Below are positions 16,949 through 26,202 of a DNA stretch of 64,000 bases, one piece after another. Under the pieces are notes generated by a model, which was given only the letters and a program-made list of their open reading frames with translations, was not told the origin of the DNA and made no database searches. The DNA is from a bacterium (GTDB lineage Bacteria > CAIWAD01): the NCBI GenBank assembly GCA_030429345.1, contig JAUIFJ010000017.1, forward strand, positions 28,828 through 92,827. The letters are read 5' to 3'. Within the stretch, counting starts at the first letter, position 1, and each line of letters starts with the position of its first letter. The translations under genes were made by a program, and so were the position numbers.

Positions 16949-17821
16949 ATGCCCATGCCGAAGCTTGCTGGATTGCTCGGACTTTTTTGCGCCATACAGC
17001 TCTCCGCCGTCGAGAACCTGGATCTCAAGACCTTTGACGAGGGCATTCTGGACTATTTGCCGCCCGCGGCGCCCGAGGTGCAGAAAGAGGTATACGAACT
17101 GTGGTGCGAACGCCTGAAGCAGACCTACTCCAGCATCCGGCGTGAAGGTCGCCCCAATATCGGCGACTACTGGAACCTGGCGCGAGGATTCCAGACTCTT
17201 GGCGCGGACACGCATCTGGTCCGGCTGGCCTTCCTGCGCGCCAGCCAGAGCGACCCGGAAGGCTGGGCCGAGTACATGGAAATGCTGCCCCACACCTTCG
17301 ACCGGTGGATTCCCGCCGAATGGGCCGAGTGGGAACACTCCCGGCCCAATGAAGTGGTCGCGGAAGAAGTACTGGAAGAGGAGGGCGGCACAAATCCAGG
17401 CCTGCGGACGCTGCTCCGCCGCATGGACGAGGACGACAAGCGCTACCGCAAGGAGCCGGATTTTCTTGAGAACCCGCCTGCGATCGAAGCACAGCGGATC
17501 CTGGACCGGCAGAACATGGCGCGCCTGGATTCGCTGATCGCCGGGGGAGAGTACATCGGCCGTTCGCGGGTCGGTCCGGAGCTGGAACACGTGGCCTGGG
17601 CCGTGATCCAGCATTCCACCCTGCAGGACATGGAACGCTACCTGCCCGTGGTGGCAAGGGCTGTCGCACGGGACGAGCTGCACGAAACACCCCTGCGCAT
17701 GCTGATCGACCGCTGGCTGCTGCACAAGGAGGGCACCCAGGTCTTCGGCAGCCAGGAGGGGGTTCCCCTGGCGCCGAAGAACAGGCGGGAAGAACTGCGC
17801 GCGTTGTACAACCTGGAATGA
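16949..17821 (+). CDS. Secreted DUF6624 domain protein
   Basis: A 290-residue protein with a probable signal peptide (residues 1-20, PKLAGLLGLFCAIQLSA). The N-terminal half has no clear family match. The C-terminal half resembles DUF6624: LLRRMDEDDKRYRKE, then DRQNMARLDSLIAGGEYIG, then AWAVIQHS and LIDRWLLHKEGTQVFGSQ. DUF6624 proteins are mostly exported and uncharacterised. The start is the first of two close ATGs (16949 and 16955); no strong ribosome binding site precedes either. It ends next to a perfect 17-bp hairpin. The family call is by eye. Confidence 0.7.
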   Translation: MPMPKLAGLLGLFCAIQLSAVENLDLKTFDEGILDYLPPAAPEVQKEVYELWCERLKQTYSSIRREGRPNIGDYWNLARGFQTLGADTHLVRLAFLRASQSDPEGWAEYMEMLPHTFDRWIPAEWAEWEHSRPNEVVAEEVLEEEGGTNPGLRTLLRRMDEDDKRYRKEPDFLENPPAIEAQRILDRQNMARLDSLIAGGEYIGRSRVGPELEHVAWAVIQHSTLQDMERYLPVVARAVARDELHETPLRMLIDRWLLHKEGTQVFGSQEGVPLAPKNRREELRALYNLE

Positions 17822-17847
17822 GGCCTTCCAGGGCCTGCAACAGGAAG

Positions 17848-17887
17848 CGCGCCTTCTGCTGCGCGATTCGGCGCAGCAGAAGGCGCG
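17848..17887. terminator. Perfect 17-bp hairpin between convergent genes
   Basis: A 17-base arm (17848-17864, CGCGCCTTCTGCTGCGC) pairs perfectly with 17871-17887 around the loop GATTCG. It lies between the ends of the DUF6624 gene (+) and the VWA gene (-). No T-run follows on either strand, so it may be a bidirectional transcript-end stabiliser or a Rho-dependent region rather than a classical intrinsic terminator. Confidence 0.7.
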
Positions 17888-17935
17888 GTGCCACTCGGTG
17901 CTACATGCCCTGCGGCATGGAACTTCCGGCAGCCC

Positions 17936-19960
17936 TCAGCGTTCTCGTGCCTCACGCTGCAGCTCTTCGGCGCGGGCGGCCAGCACCAGGAACTCCGCCC
18001 GTTCCGCGCGGGGATCCTCGCCCAGCGCGCCCTGTCCCAGGCGGCGGGCCATGGCCGGACTGGCGCTGCCGGCGTACTCCGAACGGCGCAGGCTCAGTCC
18101 GAAGGCGGCGACGGCAGAGGCCCAGCGCATGTTCCCCGAGGCCTGCCCGATCTCCGGAACCTTCATCGGCGTATAGGGCTCCTCCACCAGCCGGCTGGCC
18201 TCTCCCGGCCCCTCCTTGTATCTCATGGAAAGCGTGAGCCATTCCATCTGCGAGGCCCGCGGATCCATGGTCGTACGCAGGTAGCGCCTTGTGTTCGCTC
18301 CTTCCGGTTCCGCCCGCGTCTGCTCCGTCGCGGGCCGCAGCTCGTAGAGCACGACCAGGCTGTGTCCGGCGCCGACCTCGGCGGCGTCCTTTCGATCATC
18401 GGCGAAGTCCTGCTCCGCCAGGCGGCGGTTGTCGTAGCCGATCAGCCGGTAGCCGGCGATGTGCGCCGGATTGAACTGCAGCTGCAGTTTCAGGTCGCGC
18501 GCCACGGTGTGCAGGGTGCCGCCCAGCTCGTGGCGGAAGACCCGGCGCGCCTCGCGCAGGTTGTCCAGGTAGTAGTGCTGTCCATCGCCCTTGCTGGCCA
18601 GCTGCTGCAGGCGGTCATCCTGCAGATTCCCGCGTCCGACACCGATCACGGTCAACTGCACGCCCTTGCGCCGTTCCTCCTCGATGGTCTCGAGCAGGGT
18701 GTCGGCGTCGCGGATGCCCACGTTGAAATCGCCGTCGGTGGCGAGGATCACGCGGTTGCTGCCGCCCGAAATGAAGTGTTCGCGCGCCACGCTGTAGGCC
18801 AGCTGCAAGCCTGCTCCTCCGGCGGTGCTGCCGCCGGCGCGCAGGCGGGCCAGGGCCTGAAGGATGCGCTGCTTGTGGCGGCCGGAAGTGCTTTCCAGCA
18901 CCAGGCCGGTGCTGCCGGCGTATACGACGATCGCCACGCGGTCCTTCCTGCCCAGGCCCTCGACCAGCACCGGAAAGGCTTGTTGCAACAGGGCCAGCTT
19001 ATCCGGCGAACTCATGCTGCCGCTGACATCCAGCAGGAAGACCAGGTTGCAGGGCGGCCGTTTCTTCTTCGGCAGTTCCTTCGCCTGCAGGCCCACCTGC
19101 AGCAGCAGGTGCTCCGGTTCCCAGGGACAGCGGGCGACTTCGCAGTGTGCGGCAAGGGGGTGCTCGCCCTCCGGCTGCGGCAGGTCGTAACGGAAGAAAT
19201 TGAGGCATTCCTCGATGCGCACGGCATCCGCCGGCGGCAGATGGCCGTCGTTGAGCATGCGGCGGATCGTCGTATACGAGGCCGCGTCCACATCCGCCGA
19301 GAGCGTGCTCACCGGCTGGAGCAGGACCGACTGCCAGTCGCTCTCCTGCGGTTGGTCGTAGGTCTCGCCGGGCGGGACCATTGGCGGGTGCGGAGGCTGG
19401 ACTTGTACCACATTCGAGGCATCCAGGTTGACGAAATGCTGGCCGCCAACCAGAGGGTCGCGGACCTCGATGCCGTTGAGCACGAACTTCACCTCCTCCG
19501 GGCGCGAGCCACGGGCGGCAACAGCGCCATCGTCGTTCAGCTGAAAGCCCGGCACGGAAGAAAGCAACTCGGTTCCGGACACTTTTAGCGAGGAGCGGGT
19601 CAGGTCCACCTTCTTGCGATCGGCGCGGGCGGACAGCAGTTCCAGCTCAACCTCGCAGGACTGGAGCTCGAGCGTGCCCAGGGAGCAGACGCTGTCCGCA
19701 ATGATGTGGACATCCTCGATACGAAGCGCCTCGTAGTGCAGGGCATCTACGAGAATCGTATACCGGCCCTCCGGAATCTGTGATACGGTGAACTTGCCTT
19801 CGAAATCCGAATAGGCGCCGTAGGTGGTTCCTTCGACAACCACCGCGGCAGAGACCACCGGCGCGCGGCTCTCCTTGTCGATCAACGAACCCTGGATCTT
19901 GCCTCGGGTGCCGGCCTGGGCGACCAGCAGCAGCAGCAGGGGGAGCAGATACTTGAACAT
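17936..19960 (-). CDS. Secreted CarboxypepD_reg/plug-like/VWA (YfbK-type) protein
   Basis: A 674-residue exported protein. The signal peptide is followed by a carboxypeptidase-regulatory-like beta-sandwich (about residues 22-100) and by a segment resembling a TonB-receptor plug (SVPGFQLND, RGSRPEEVKFVLNGIEVRDP, about residues 125-185). Then come a YfbK N-terminal region (about 220-300), a VWA domain with MIDAS motif DVSGSMS from Asp310, and a DUF3520-like C-terminus with a YDNRRLA motif. VWA domains bind ligands through a metal ion; the rest suggests surface or periplasmic protein contacts. ATG 19960 has a perfect AGGAGGT. Long upstream in-frame DNA to 20035 is unlikely to be translated. Confidence 0.85.
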   Translation of the reverse strand: MFKYLLPLLLLLVAQAGTRGKIQGSLIDKESRAPVVSAAVVVEGTTYGAYSDFEGKFTVSQIPEGRYTILVDALHYEALRIEDVHIIADSVCSLGTLELQSCEVELELLSARADRKKVDLTRSSLKVSGTELLSSVPGFQLNDDGAVAARGSRPEEVKFVLNGIEVRDPLVGGQHFVNLDASNVVQVQPPHPPMVPPGETYDQPQESDWQSVLLQPVSTLSADVDAASYTTIRRMLNDGHLPPADAVRIEECLNFFRYDLPQPEGEHPLAAHCEVARCPWEPEHLLLQVGLQAKELPKKKRPPCNLVFLLDVSGSMSSPDKLALLQQAFPVLVEGLGRKDRVAIVVYAGSTGLVLESTSGRHKQRILQALARLRAGGSTAGGAGLQLAYSVAREHFISGGSNRVILATDGDFNVGIRDADTLLETIEEERRKGVQLTVIGVGRGNLQDDRLQQLASKGDGQHYYLDNLREARRVFRHELGGTLHTVARDLKLQLQFNPAHIAGYRLIGYDNRRLAEQDFADDRKDAAEVGAGHSLVVLYELRPATEQTRAEPEGANTRRYLRTTMDPRASQMEWLTLSMRYKEGPGEASRLVEEPYTPMKVPEIGQASGNMRWASAVAAFGLSLRRSEYAGSASPAMARRLGQGALGEDPRAERAEFLVLAARAEELQREARER

Positions 19961-20196
19961 GGGGGGACCTCCTGGAAGGAAATGGATCGACGGAGAACTC
20001 CCGGCGTCCTGCGGGGAGAGAGCGCGTCGCGTCAAGGGGCGAGTCCGGTTCCAGAGTCCAGGCGAGCGGGTTCAGGTGGCTTCGGTATACGGAAACTGTA
20101 ACGGAAATGTCAGGGCCAAGGTTCCCGGCTCCACGCCAGGGGAATTCGTAGCTTTCAGGGTGGGTCGCCGGCCGAGGTGGGCGGAGACCTGCTTCC

Positions 20197-20215
20197 GATA
20201 GCGATAGCGATAGCG
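20197..20215. repeat. Hexanucleotide tandem repeat GATAGC, about three copies
   Basis: GATAGC is repeated three times (20197-20214), starting 46 bases before the ATG of the thioesterase. A single related GCGATAGCGATG lies at 12020-12030, in the leader of the VOC gene. This is a small tandem repeat, with no function visible. Confidence 0.6.
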
Positions 20216-20242
20216 TTGCGAGTCGTGAGAAAGGAGAAGGAA

Positions 20243-20626
20243 ATGAGTGAGATACAGGGAACGCTCTGCATCCAGACCATCGCCATGCCCCGTGATACGA
20301 ATCCCAACGGGGACATCTTCGGCGGCTGGCTGGTCTCGCAGATGGACCTTGCCGGCGCGATCCTGGCCCGCAGGATCGCCAGGGGCCGTGTGACAACCGT
20401 GGCCATCGAGAGCATGAGCTTCCATTCGCCGGTGCTGGTCGGCGACCTGGTCTCGTGCTACTCGCGCAAGCTGAAGACCGGCCGCAGCTCGATCCAGGTG
20501 GCGATCGAGGTCTGGGCGGGGCAGGAAAGCCTCTACGGCCTGAAGAAGGTCACCGAGGCCAATTTCACCTTCGTCGCCATCGACCGCAGCGGAAGGCCCC
20601 GCCCCCTGGAGCCGGATCCCGTCTGA
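20243..20626 (+). CDS. Acyl-CoA thioesterase (YciA/hotdog family)
   Basis: A 127-residue hotdog-fold thioesterase. The pattern is RDTNPNGDIFGGWLVSQMDLAGAI, with the conserved Asn-Gly-Asp active-site region at about residues 18-35, then TVAIESMSFHSPVLVGDLV and a closing ANFTFVAID strand. YciA-type enzymes hydrolyse acyl-CoAs of varied chain length. ATG 20243 has AAGGAGAAGGAA directly before it; a longer frame from 20177 is rejected. Its TGA overlaps the gluQ ATG (TGATG), suggesting translational coupling. Confidence 0.88.
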   Translation: MSEIQGTLCIQTIAMPRDTNPNGDIFGGWLVSQMDLAGAILARRIARGRVTTVAIESMSFHSPVLVGDLVSCYSRKLKTGRSSIQVAIEVWAGQESLYGLKKVTEANFTFVAIDRSGRPRPLEPDPV

Positions 20627-21627
20627 TGGCCGAGTGGCAGGAGCTCCTCGCCCACCGCCCTCCTGCGGCGCCGCTTCGCGGCCGCTGGGCCCCTTCCCCC
20701 ACCGGCGCCCTGCACATCGGCAACGCGCGGACGGCCCTGGCGGCCTGGCTCTCGATCCGCTCGCGGGGCGGTCGCCTGCTCTGGAGGCTGGAAGACCTGG
20801 ATCCGCAGCGCTCTCGCCCGGAGCTGGCGCGGCAGGCCGAAGAGGACCTGCGCTGGCTGGGCCTCGACTGGGACCTTGCCGCGGCCTCCCGGGGCCCGGC
20901 CTCCTCCACTCCCCAGTCCACGCGACATTTGTATTACGAAACCGCCCTGGAGGAGCTGGCCCGTCTCGGCAGGCTCTTCCCCTGCCGCCGCAGCCGCCGC
21001 GAGTTGCAGGACCTGGCCGCCCCCCCGCTTCCCGGAAGGGAGGAGCAACCCTATCCGCCGGCCTTGCGCCCCGCGCTTCTCCCCATGGACAAACTTCCCG
21101 GGAAGGGCAGCAACCTGCGCTTCCGGGTCGATGAGGGTGTAGTACACTGGGAGGATGCCCTGCGCGGCCCGCAGGAGGAGGATGTATCACGGGCTGTCGG
21201 GGACTTCGTGCTCCGCCGCCGCGACGGCGTGTACGCCTACCAGCTGGCCGTGGTCGTCGACGACATCCTGACCGGGATCACGGAAGTCCTGCGCGGCGGC
21301 GACCTGCTGCAGTCGACGGCGCGACAGATCCTGCTCTACCGGGCGCTGGGGGCCGCGCCTCCCCGCTGGATCCATGTCCCCCTGCTGCTGGATCCGGCAG
21401 GCCGCAAGCTGGGCAAGAGGGACGGTGACCTGGAAGTGGCGGCGCTGCGGAATAGCGGTGTGACACCGGCCGCGCTCTGCGGATGGCTGGGGGCCAGCCT
21501 GGGGCTGCTGGACCCGGTTCGTCCCTGCCGGCCGGAAGAGCTGCTGCCGCTCTGGTCGACGGCCTCCCTGCGGCAGGAGGATCAGCGCCTGCCCGCCGAT
21601 CTGCCTCGGCGGCTGCTCCGGCTCTGA
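20626..21627 (+). CDS. gluQ: Glutamyl-Q tRNA(Asp) synthetase
   Basis: A 333-residue class I synthetase-like protein resembling the GluRS catalytic half without an anticodon-binding domain. PSPTGALHIGNARTAL carries the HIGH-like motif at residues 30-33, LEDLDPQRSRPE follows, and KLGKR (residues 261-265) replaces KMSKS. These match glutamyl-Queuosine-tRNA(Asp) synthetase (YadB), which glutamylates queuosine in the tRNA(Asp) anticodon loop. The zinc-binding cysteines of the E. coli enzyme are mostly missing: only one Cys lies in the relevant segment (FPCRRSRREL), so the site may not hold zinc. It overlaps the thioesterase stop by one base. Confidence 0.88.
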   Translation: MAEWQELLAHRPPAAPLRGRWAPSPTGALHIGNARTALAAWLSIRSRGGRLLWRLEDLDPQRSRPELARQAEEDLRWLGLDWDLAAASRGPASSTPQSTRHLYYETALEELARLGRLFPCRRSRRELQDLAAPPLPGREEQPYPPALRPALLPMDKLPGKGSNLRFRVDEGVVHWEDALRGPQEEDVSRAVGDFVLRRRDGVYAYQLAVVVDDILTGITEVLRGGDLLQSTARQILLYRALGAAPPRWIHVPLLLDPAGRKLGKRDGDLEVAALRNSGVTPAALCGWLGASLGLLDPVRPCRPEELLPLWSTASLRQEDQRLPADLPRRLLRL

Positions 21628-21728
21628 GGCTCAGCCTCATTGGAAACCGGAGACCGAGACCGGCGATCCCCGGAATGCGGGAATCGCCGCGGCTCAGTCT
21701 GCGGCGCGCGGGAATCGCCGCCGCAGGT

Positions 21729-22085
21729 CTATCCGTCCTCCTGGATCCTCGAAATTCGCGTCCTGTCTTCCTGCCATTCAGGCAGCTGGTCCAGCTCTTC
21801 CCGCTGCAGGGCGTCCAGTCCCTCGATCACCAGGTGGATCATCTGCAGCAGGTCCGGGCGTCTGAATCTCAGCACCAGCTGGTCGCAGTGGACGTAGGCC
21901 AGTCCTTCCTGGGCATAGCGCTCGAAATCGGCGGCGATTGCCGCCAGCGTTTCTGAAAGCTTCACCAGTCGATGCGCTGTCAAAGGCAGCAGCACCGGGC
22001 CAAATGCCAGGGCCAGACGGCCCCGGCCGATACGGATCACCTGGTCCCCGGAAGGGGATTCGGCGAGAAGGGTCGCAGAACGCAT
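21729..22085 (-). CDS. Hypothetical protein, unrecognised
   Basis: A 118-residue protein without a family I recognise. It has a compact beta-rich first half (IRIGRGRLALAFGPVLLPL) and a helical second half rich in Leu/Glu/Gln, ending in LPEWQEDRTRISRIQEDG. There is no signal peptide or membrane segment. ATG 22085 has AGGA upstream; the frame extends further upstream without sequence that looks coding. It sits between a synthetase gene (+, convergent) and sppA (-, same strand, ending 250 bases upstream). Confidence rests on codon use and the Shine-Dalgarno-like site. Confidence 0.5.
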   Translation of the reverse strand: MRSATLLAESPSGDQVIRIGRGRLALAFGPVLLPLTAHRLVKLSETLAAIAADFERYAQEGLAYVHCDQLVLRFRRPDLLQMIHLVIEGLDALQREELDQLPEWQEDRTRISRIQEDG

Positions 22086-22166
22086 AGCGTGTCCTGTCGT
22101 CTCAGGTGAGTCACGCCGGACGAGGCGGGTCCTGGGACCGGTGTGCGAGGCACCTCGGGCGTGGGT

Positions 22167-22191
22167 GCCGGCAGGTCCTTCCCCTGCCGGC
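22167..22191 (-). terminator. 9-bp hairpin downstream of sppA
   Basis: GCCGGCAGG (22167-22175) pairs with CCTGCCGGC (22183-22191) around a 7-base loop. It lies downstream of the sppA stop on the same strand and before the 22085 gene. No T-run follows, so Rho-dependent or processing roles are possible. The rest of the 22086-22335 gap shows no gene that I can see. Confidence 0.4.
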
Positions 22192-22335
22192 TTCCACCCT
22201 ATCGGCGGCATTGCAAAAGGCTTGAACAGAAGACTTGCCGCGGGGTGGGCGGATCAGGCGGGCCCGGGCGACCCGCCCCGCAGGAGCTGATTCCGGCCGC
22301 GCTGCGGGCTTCCCTCCGCAGCTCGATGGCTCCCC

Positions 22336-24078
22336 CTAGCGCTCCTGGACCTGCCAGAGCCATTCGGCGCGCAGCCAGGAGGCGGGATCGTCCCGGGGGA
22401 GGTCCGGAAGCAGGGCCAGCAAATCGGCTGGCAATCCGGCCTGCAGGCCGGCGCGGCCGAAAAGGGGAATCAGGTCGGCCGGGTCCAGTTCGCCGCTCAG
22501 CAGAAGATCCAGCAGGTCGCGCGAGCGGGGATAATGCTCGACGAGCGGATCCTCCAGCTGCAGTTCCCCGGCCAGATCGGCAAGGGCGTCCTGCAGCGTG
22601 CCCAGGCTGTCGACCAGTCCGCCTCCCTGGGCGCGGCGAGCACTCCAGACGCGCCCTTCGGTCCAGAGATCCAGCTGGTCTGCCGGAACGGGGCGATGCT
22701 CGAGCACCCGCTGGCGAAAGGCGGAATAGATGCGATCCATGGACTGGCCCAGCGCTTCGAGCAGCTCGTCCTCGACGGGCAGTCCCGGACTGAGGCGCGA
22801 AAGCGGTGTCGAGTAGATGCCGTCAGCGCGCAGGCCCAGCTTGTCGAAGCTGCCGGAGAAATCGGGCAGCATGGCCACGACCCCGATCGACCCGGTGACG
22901 GTCCAGGGATCCGCATAGATCCGGCGCGCGGGCAGGCTGATGTAATAGCCTCCGGAGGCCGCCACTCCGCCCATGCTGACCAGTAGCGGTTTGTCGGCCG
23001 CCAGCTCCTTGAGCGCCAGGTAGATCTCCTCGCTGGGCAGGACCACTCCGCCGGGGCTCGAGACTCGCAGGACGACGGCCAGCACGCTCTCGTCCTCCTG
23101 CAGACGCTGGATCTCCTCTACCAGGCTCTTGCCGTAGATCCGCACCTGGCTCGCGCCGTGATCCGTCTTGCCAGGGACAATGGTTCCCTCGGCCCACAGA
23201 ACAGCCAGTCGTCCGCCTGTCCCCGCGCCCATCGGCTGACGGGCATACTGCCGCACGGAAAGACGCTGCGCGTCCCCGTAGTTCTCTTCCAGGAACTGCT
23301 CGTACTCGCTTTCCGGCTCGAGCGCGTCAACCAGATTGAGCTCCAGGGCTTCCTCGGGCTGGAAGACGAAGCGCTCGGGGTCCTCGATCCAGCGGCGGAA
23401 ATCCTCCGACTGAATGCCGCGGCGCCCGGCGATCCAGTCGCTGAGCAGCCGTTGGCGATCCTCGACCAGCAGGCCCAGGTTTTCCCGGACCGGCAGCGAC
23501 ATGCTGTCCAGGGTCCAGGTCTCGCCGAAACCCTTGGCTTCGCCCACGTGCCGCACGCGCATGCGCAGGCCCAGCTTTTCGGTCAGTTCGCGGCGATAGG
23601 TCTGCTGAATCGAGCTGCCCTGGAAATAGAGGCCGGCAGCGGAGGAAGGACTCATGCTCAGGCGGTCGGCCAGACTGGCCAGCAGGTAGGGACCGTCGCC
23701 GACCACATCGACGCGGGCATGGATCGCCTTCCCGGCGGCGCGGAACTCTTCCAGCACCTGGGCCACCTCGTGCAGCTGGGCCCGGCCCAGGCTGGCGCCG
23801 TTCTCGATCAGGATTCCCTGGATGCGTGGATCGTCCACGGCGCTGCGCAGCGCGGGCAGAAGGCGGGAGAGGGTCAGTTCCGGCGTAGCGCCCTGTTCCA
23901 GCACGGGAACCTGGTGTCCGCGCAGTCCGCCTTTCCAGTCCAGCACCAGCAAGGTATTGGCGCTGATGCTCGGAGCCGAGCCCTGGCCCAGGTTGCGAAA
24001 GGCGACAAAGCCCAGCACGCCGAGAATCAGTACCAGCAGGAAAAGCAGGAAGAAGATCCAGAGGAAGAAACGTTTCAT
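22336..24078 (-). CDS. sppA: Signal peptide peptidase SppA (long form)
   Basis: A 580-residue protein with one N-terminal membrane anchor (about residues 4-26) and two repeated SppA/ClpP-like domains, as in the 67-kDa E. coli type. The catalytic pair is separated as expected: Lys117 in AAGKAIHARVD of the first domain and Ser375 in GVAASGGYYIS of the second. SppA digests cleaved signal peptides in the membrane. ATG 24078 opens MKRFFLW before the anchor; a longer N-terminus upstream lacks support. Another membrane protein family (SohB) is shorter and is ruled out by length. Confidence 0.92.
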   Translation of the reverse strand: MKRFFLWIFFLLFLLVLILGVLGFVAFRNLGQGSAPSISANTLLVLDWKGGLRGHQVPVLEQGATPELTLSRLLPALRSAVDDPRIQGILIENGASLGRAQLHEVAQVLEEFRAAGKAIHARVDVVGDGPYLLASLADRLSMSPSSAAGLYFQGSSIQQTYRRELTEKLGLRMRVRHVGEAKGFGETWTLDSMSLPVRENLGLLVEDRQRLLSDWIAGRRGIQSEDFRRWIEDPERFVFQPEEALELNLVDALEPESEYEQFLEENYGDAQRLSVRQYARQPMGAGTGGRLAVLWAEGTIVPGKTDHGASQVRIYGKSLVEEIQRLQEDESVLAVVLRVSSPGGVVLPSEEIYLALKELAADKPLLVSMGGVAASGGYYISLPARRIYADPWTVTGSIGVVAMLPDFSGSFDKLGLRADGIYSTPLSRLSPGLPVEDELLEALGQSMDRIYSAFRQRVLEHRPVPADQLDLWTEGRVWSARRAQGGGLVDSLGTLQDALADLAGELQLEDPLVEHYPRSRDLLDLLLSGELDPADLIPLFGRAGLQAGLPADLLALLPDLPRDDPASWLRAEWLWQVQER

Positions 24079-24223
24079 CAGGTGGCCCCGTTGTGATCCA
24101 TTTGCCGTCCGCCGCCGGGCGGACTGCCGCAAATGTAGGGCATTCTTCCCTGCCCCGGTTCAGACAGCGAAGCGGTCGACCGGAATCCTCCCGGGCCTGG
24201 CGCGAAACGGACCTGCGTGGGTC

Positions 24224-25861
24224 CTAGGGGGCCTCGCTGGAAGCCACCACCTGGTAGCGCATGACCAGGCGATTGGTCACATAGGGCATGGGAAGCTGGA
24301 ATTCGGTCTGTTCCGTCGTGCCCACCAGAAAGGTGGAATCGTCCGCCAGGGTGCCGTAGACGAAGTACTGGCGGGTGATGGCGTCCCCGATCCAGCTGAG
24401 ATGGATGGACGAGCCCTGCATCTCGATGGCCAGGGCCGGCCGCTTGGGATTCTCGCACTCGTCGGCCAGCCCGTTGAGGTTCAGGTCCAGCGAGGTGCCG
24501 TCCAGGATGTCGCAGTGGTCGGGCAGGCCGTTGCCGTTGCAGTCGCTTTCGCATTCGTCGGGACGACCGTTCAGGTTGCAGTCCAGGCTGCCTCCCTGGC
24601 TGATGTCACACCAGTCGGGAGTGCCGTTGCCGTTGCAGTCCTGGATGAACTGGCTGACGCCGGTGACCGAATGCATGGCCCGCGAGGGAACGAGCACGTC
24701 CTGCAGGCCATTGTTGAAGACGTCTCCGGGCCAGGCTTCCAGCACGAAGAGCACGTTTTCCTTGAGCATGCCGGCCTGGAAGGAAGGCTGGGGCAGGCCG
24801 TCGTTCTCGTACCAGTAGACGGCATGCTCGAGCTTGTGTGTCACCACCAGATCCGGGTCGCCGTCGCTGTCCATGTCCTCGGCTTCAATGGAAAGGGCGC
24901 CGGGAGCGTCGTTTCCGATGGTCTGGCGCTGGAAGGTCGCCGGCTGCGAGCCCTGGTGCCGGTACCAGTGCACCTGGTCGTCGCTGTAGGCCGTGACGAC
25001 GATGTCCGTCAGCCCGTCCCCATCCATGTCCTCGAGCACAAGGTGCAGCGGCCCCCCGGCGGTCTGTGAGACAAGATGCGGATCGAAGGAAGGGGCCTGG
25101 GCGCCGTCGTTGAACAGCACCCTCAGCTGGTCGTCCTCGAAGTGGGCCAGCACCACATCCAGATCCCCGTCTTCGTCCAGGTCCGCGCAATCGACATGCG
25201 TCACGCCGCCGACCGCTTCGTCGATCACCTGCTGCTCGAAGCCCATGGCGGTCTGGCGGGCCCAGACCACGCGCGGGTCGGAATCACAGACCAGCAGCAG
25301 GTCGAGCAGACCGTCGTTGTCCAGGTCGGCGCTGGCGATCCCGTCCAGGGTCGGCAGCTCGAAGGGGAAACTTTCCTGCTGGTAGGCGCCCTGGCCCTGG
25401 GCGTAGAAAATGCGCAGGGTCTGTCCCAGGTCCGCCACCAGGTCGGGCAGGCCGTCCCCGTTCAGGTCCGCGGAGTGCAGGCTGCGCGCCGGGCTGTTGT
25501 CGAAGCTCAGCAGGTGGGACACGAACTGGCTGTCCGGGTGCACGTTCTCGTAGCGGTACAAGCCCTGCAGCGTCGAGGCCAGCAGATCCAGGTCCCCGTC
25601 GGGCTCGAAGTCCACGGGCATGGCAATGCTCAGGTAGGGCACCGTTCCCAGGAGCTGTTCGACGGCGTCCTGACATTCGTCGGGAATCCCGTCGGCGTTG
25701 CAGTCCAGGCTGAAGCCTTCCGCAATGTCCTGGCTGTCCTCCACGCCGTTCTGGTTGCAGTCGTCCGCCTGGGCCGACTGCAGGGCCAGCAGCAGGAGGA
25801 GTGCTGGAACTCCCTTTCGAAAGGGTCCCGTGAAGAAAGAAAGAATGGAACGCACGCTCAA
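24224..25861 (-). CDS. Secreted FG-GAP/VCBS repeat protein with EF-hand-like repeats
   Basis: A 545-residue exported protein with a signal peptide (about residues 1-32). It starts with a DCNQNGVEDSQDI/DCNADGIPDEC pair. Five or six FG-GAP-like repeats follow (SADLNGDGLPDLV, SADLDNDGLLDLLL, ADLDEDGDLDVVL, EDMDGDGLTDIVV, EDMDSDGDPDLVV), the Ca2+-binding pattern of VCBS/integrin beta-propellers, then three DCNxNGxPDxC-type repeats near residues 410-475 and a beta-sandwich-like tail. Such proteins are surface-exposed or released. The first codon is TTG with GGAG at 6 bases; a GTG six bases later is the alternative. It has the same orientation as the next secreted gene. Confidence 0.8.
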   Translation of the reverse strand: MSVRSILSFFTGPFRKGVPALLLLLALQSAQADDCNQNGVEDSQDIAEGFSLDCNADGIPDECQDAVEQLLGTVPYLSIAMPVDFEPDGDLDLLASTLQGLYRYENVHPDSQFVSHLLSFDNSPARSLHSADLNGDGLPDLVADLGQTLRIFYAQGQGAYQQESFPFELPTLDGIASADLDNDGLLDLLLVCDSDPRVVWARQTAMGFEQQVIDEAVGGVTHVDCADLDEDGDLDVVLAHFEDDQLRVLFNDGAQAPSFDPHLVSQTAGGPLHLVLEDMDGDGLTDIVVTAYSDDQVHWYRHQGSQPATFQRQTIGNDAPGALSIEAEDMDSDGDPDLVVTHKLEHAVYWYENDGLPQPSFQAGMLKENVLFVLEAWPGDVFNNGLQDVLVPSRAMHSVTGVSQFIQDCNGNGTPDWCDISQGGSLDCNLNGRPDECESDCNGNGLPDHCDILDGTSLDLNLNGLADECENPKRPALAIEMQGSSIHLSWIGDAITRQYFVYGTLADDSTFLVGTTEQTEFQLPMPYVTNRLVMRYQVVASSEAP

Positions 25862-26202
25862 AGGTCACTCCGTGAATTGGACCCGTTTCCGAAAACGGAT
25901 AACCCCTTCCACGCGTACTTCAACACGCGGAAGGCCCCTTCGGGCCATCGAACTGGAATGGCGAATTGCCTGGTTTTGCTGCCATCGGAAGAGCAAAAGT
26001 CATACCGAAGCAACCGTATTCGCAGAGTGCTGTTTTTCAAGTTCTTGGTTAAGGGAGCTGCCCTGGCGGGTGTACAGGATCAGGATAGGGCATGGCCGAT
26101 TCAAACCACCCTGGTGCAGAAAGCCCCGCCGTCCGCAAGGGACGACGGGGCCTGGATGACTGAGCAGGAAGAAGCGATAACGCGCCTCTCCGTGCAAGGG
26201 TT
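25862..26202. other. Intergenic region between two secreted-protein genes
   Basis: 341 bases without a supported gene. A terminator hairpin for the upstream lamin-tail gene lies at 26123-26151. The remainder, 25862-26122, is richer in AT and probably holds the promoter of the FG-GAP gene, but I see no convincing -35/-10 pair. Short open frames here have no start signals. Confidence 0.6.
26123..26151 (-). terminator. Intrinsic-type terminator after the lamin-tail gene
   Basis: GCCCCGCCGTCC (26123-26134) pairs with GGACGACGGGGC (26140-26151) around loop GCAAG, 12 bp with one mismatch. On the minus strand the hairpin is followed by TTTCTG. Position just after the 26203 stop fits a terminator for that gene. 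Confidence 0.7.

Noticed and set aside
20061..20242. GATAGC repeat as part of a coding region
   Set aside because: A frame can be drawn through it (IAIAIAL), but the thioesterase has a clear start with a ribosome binding site downstream of it.
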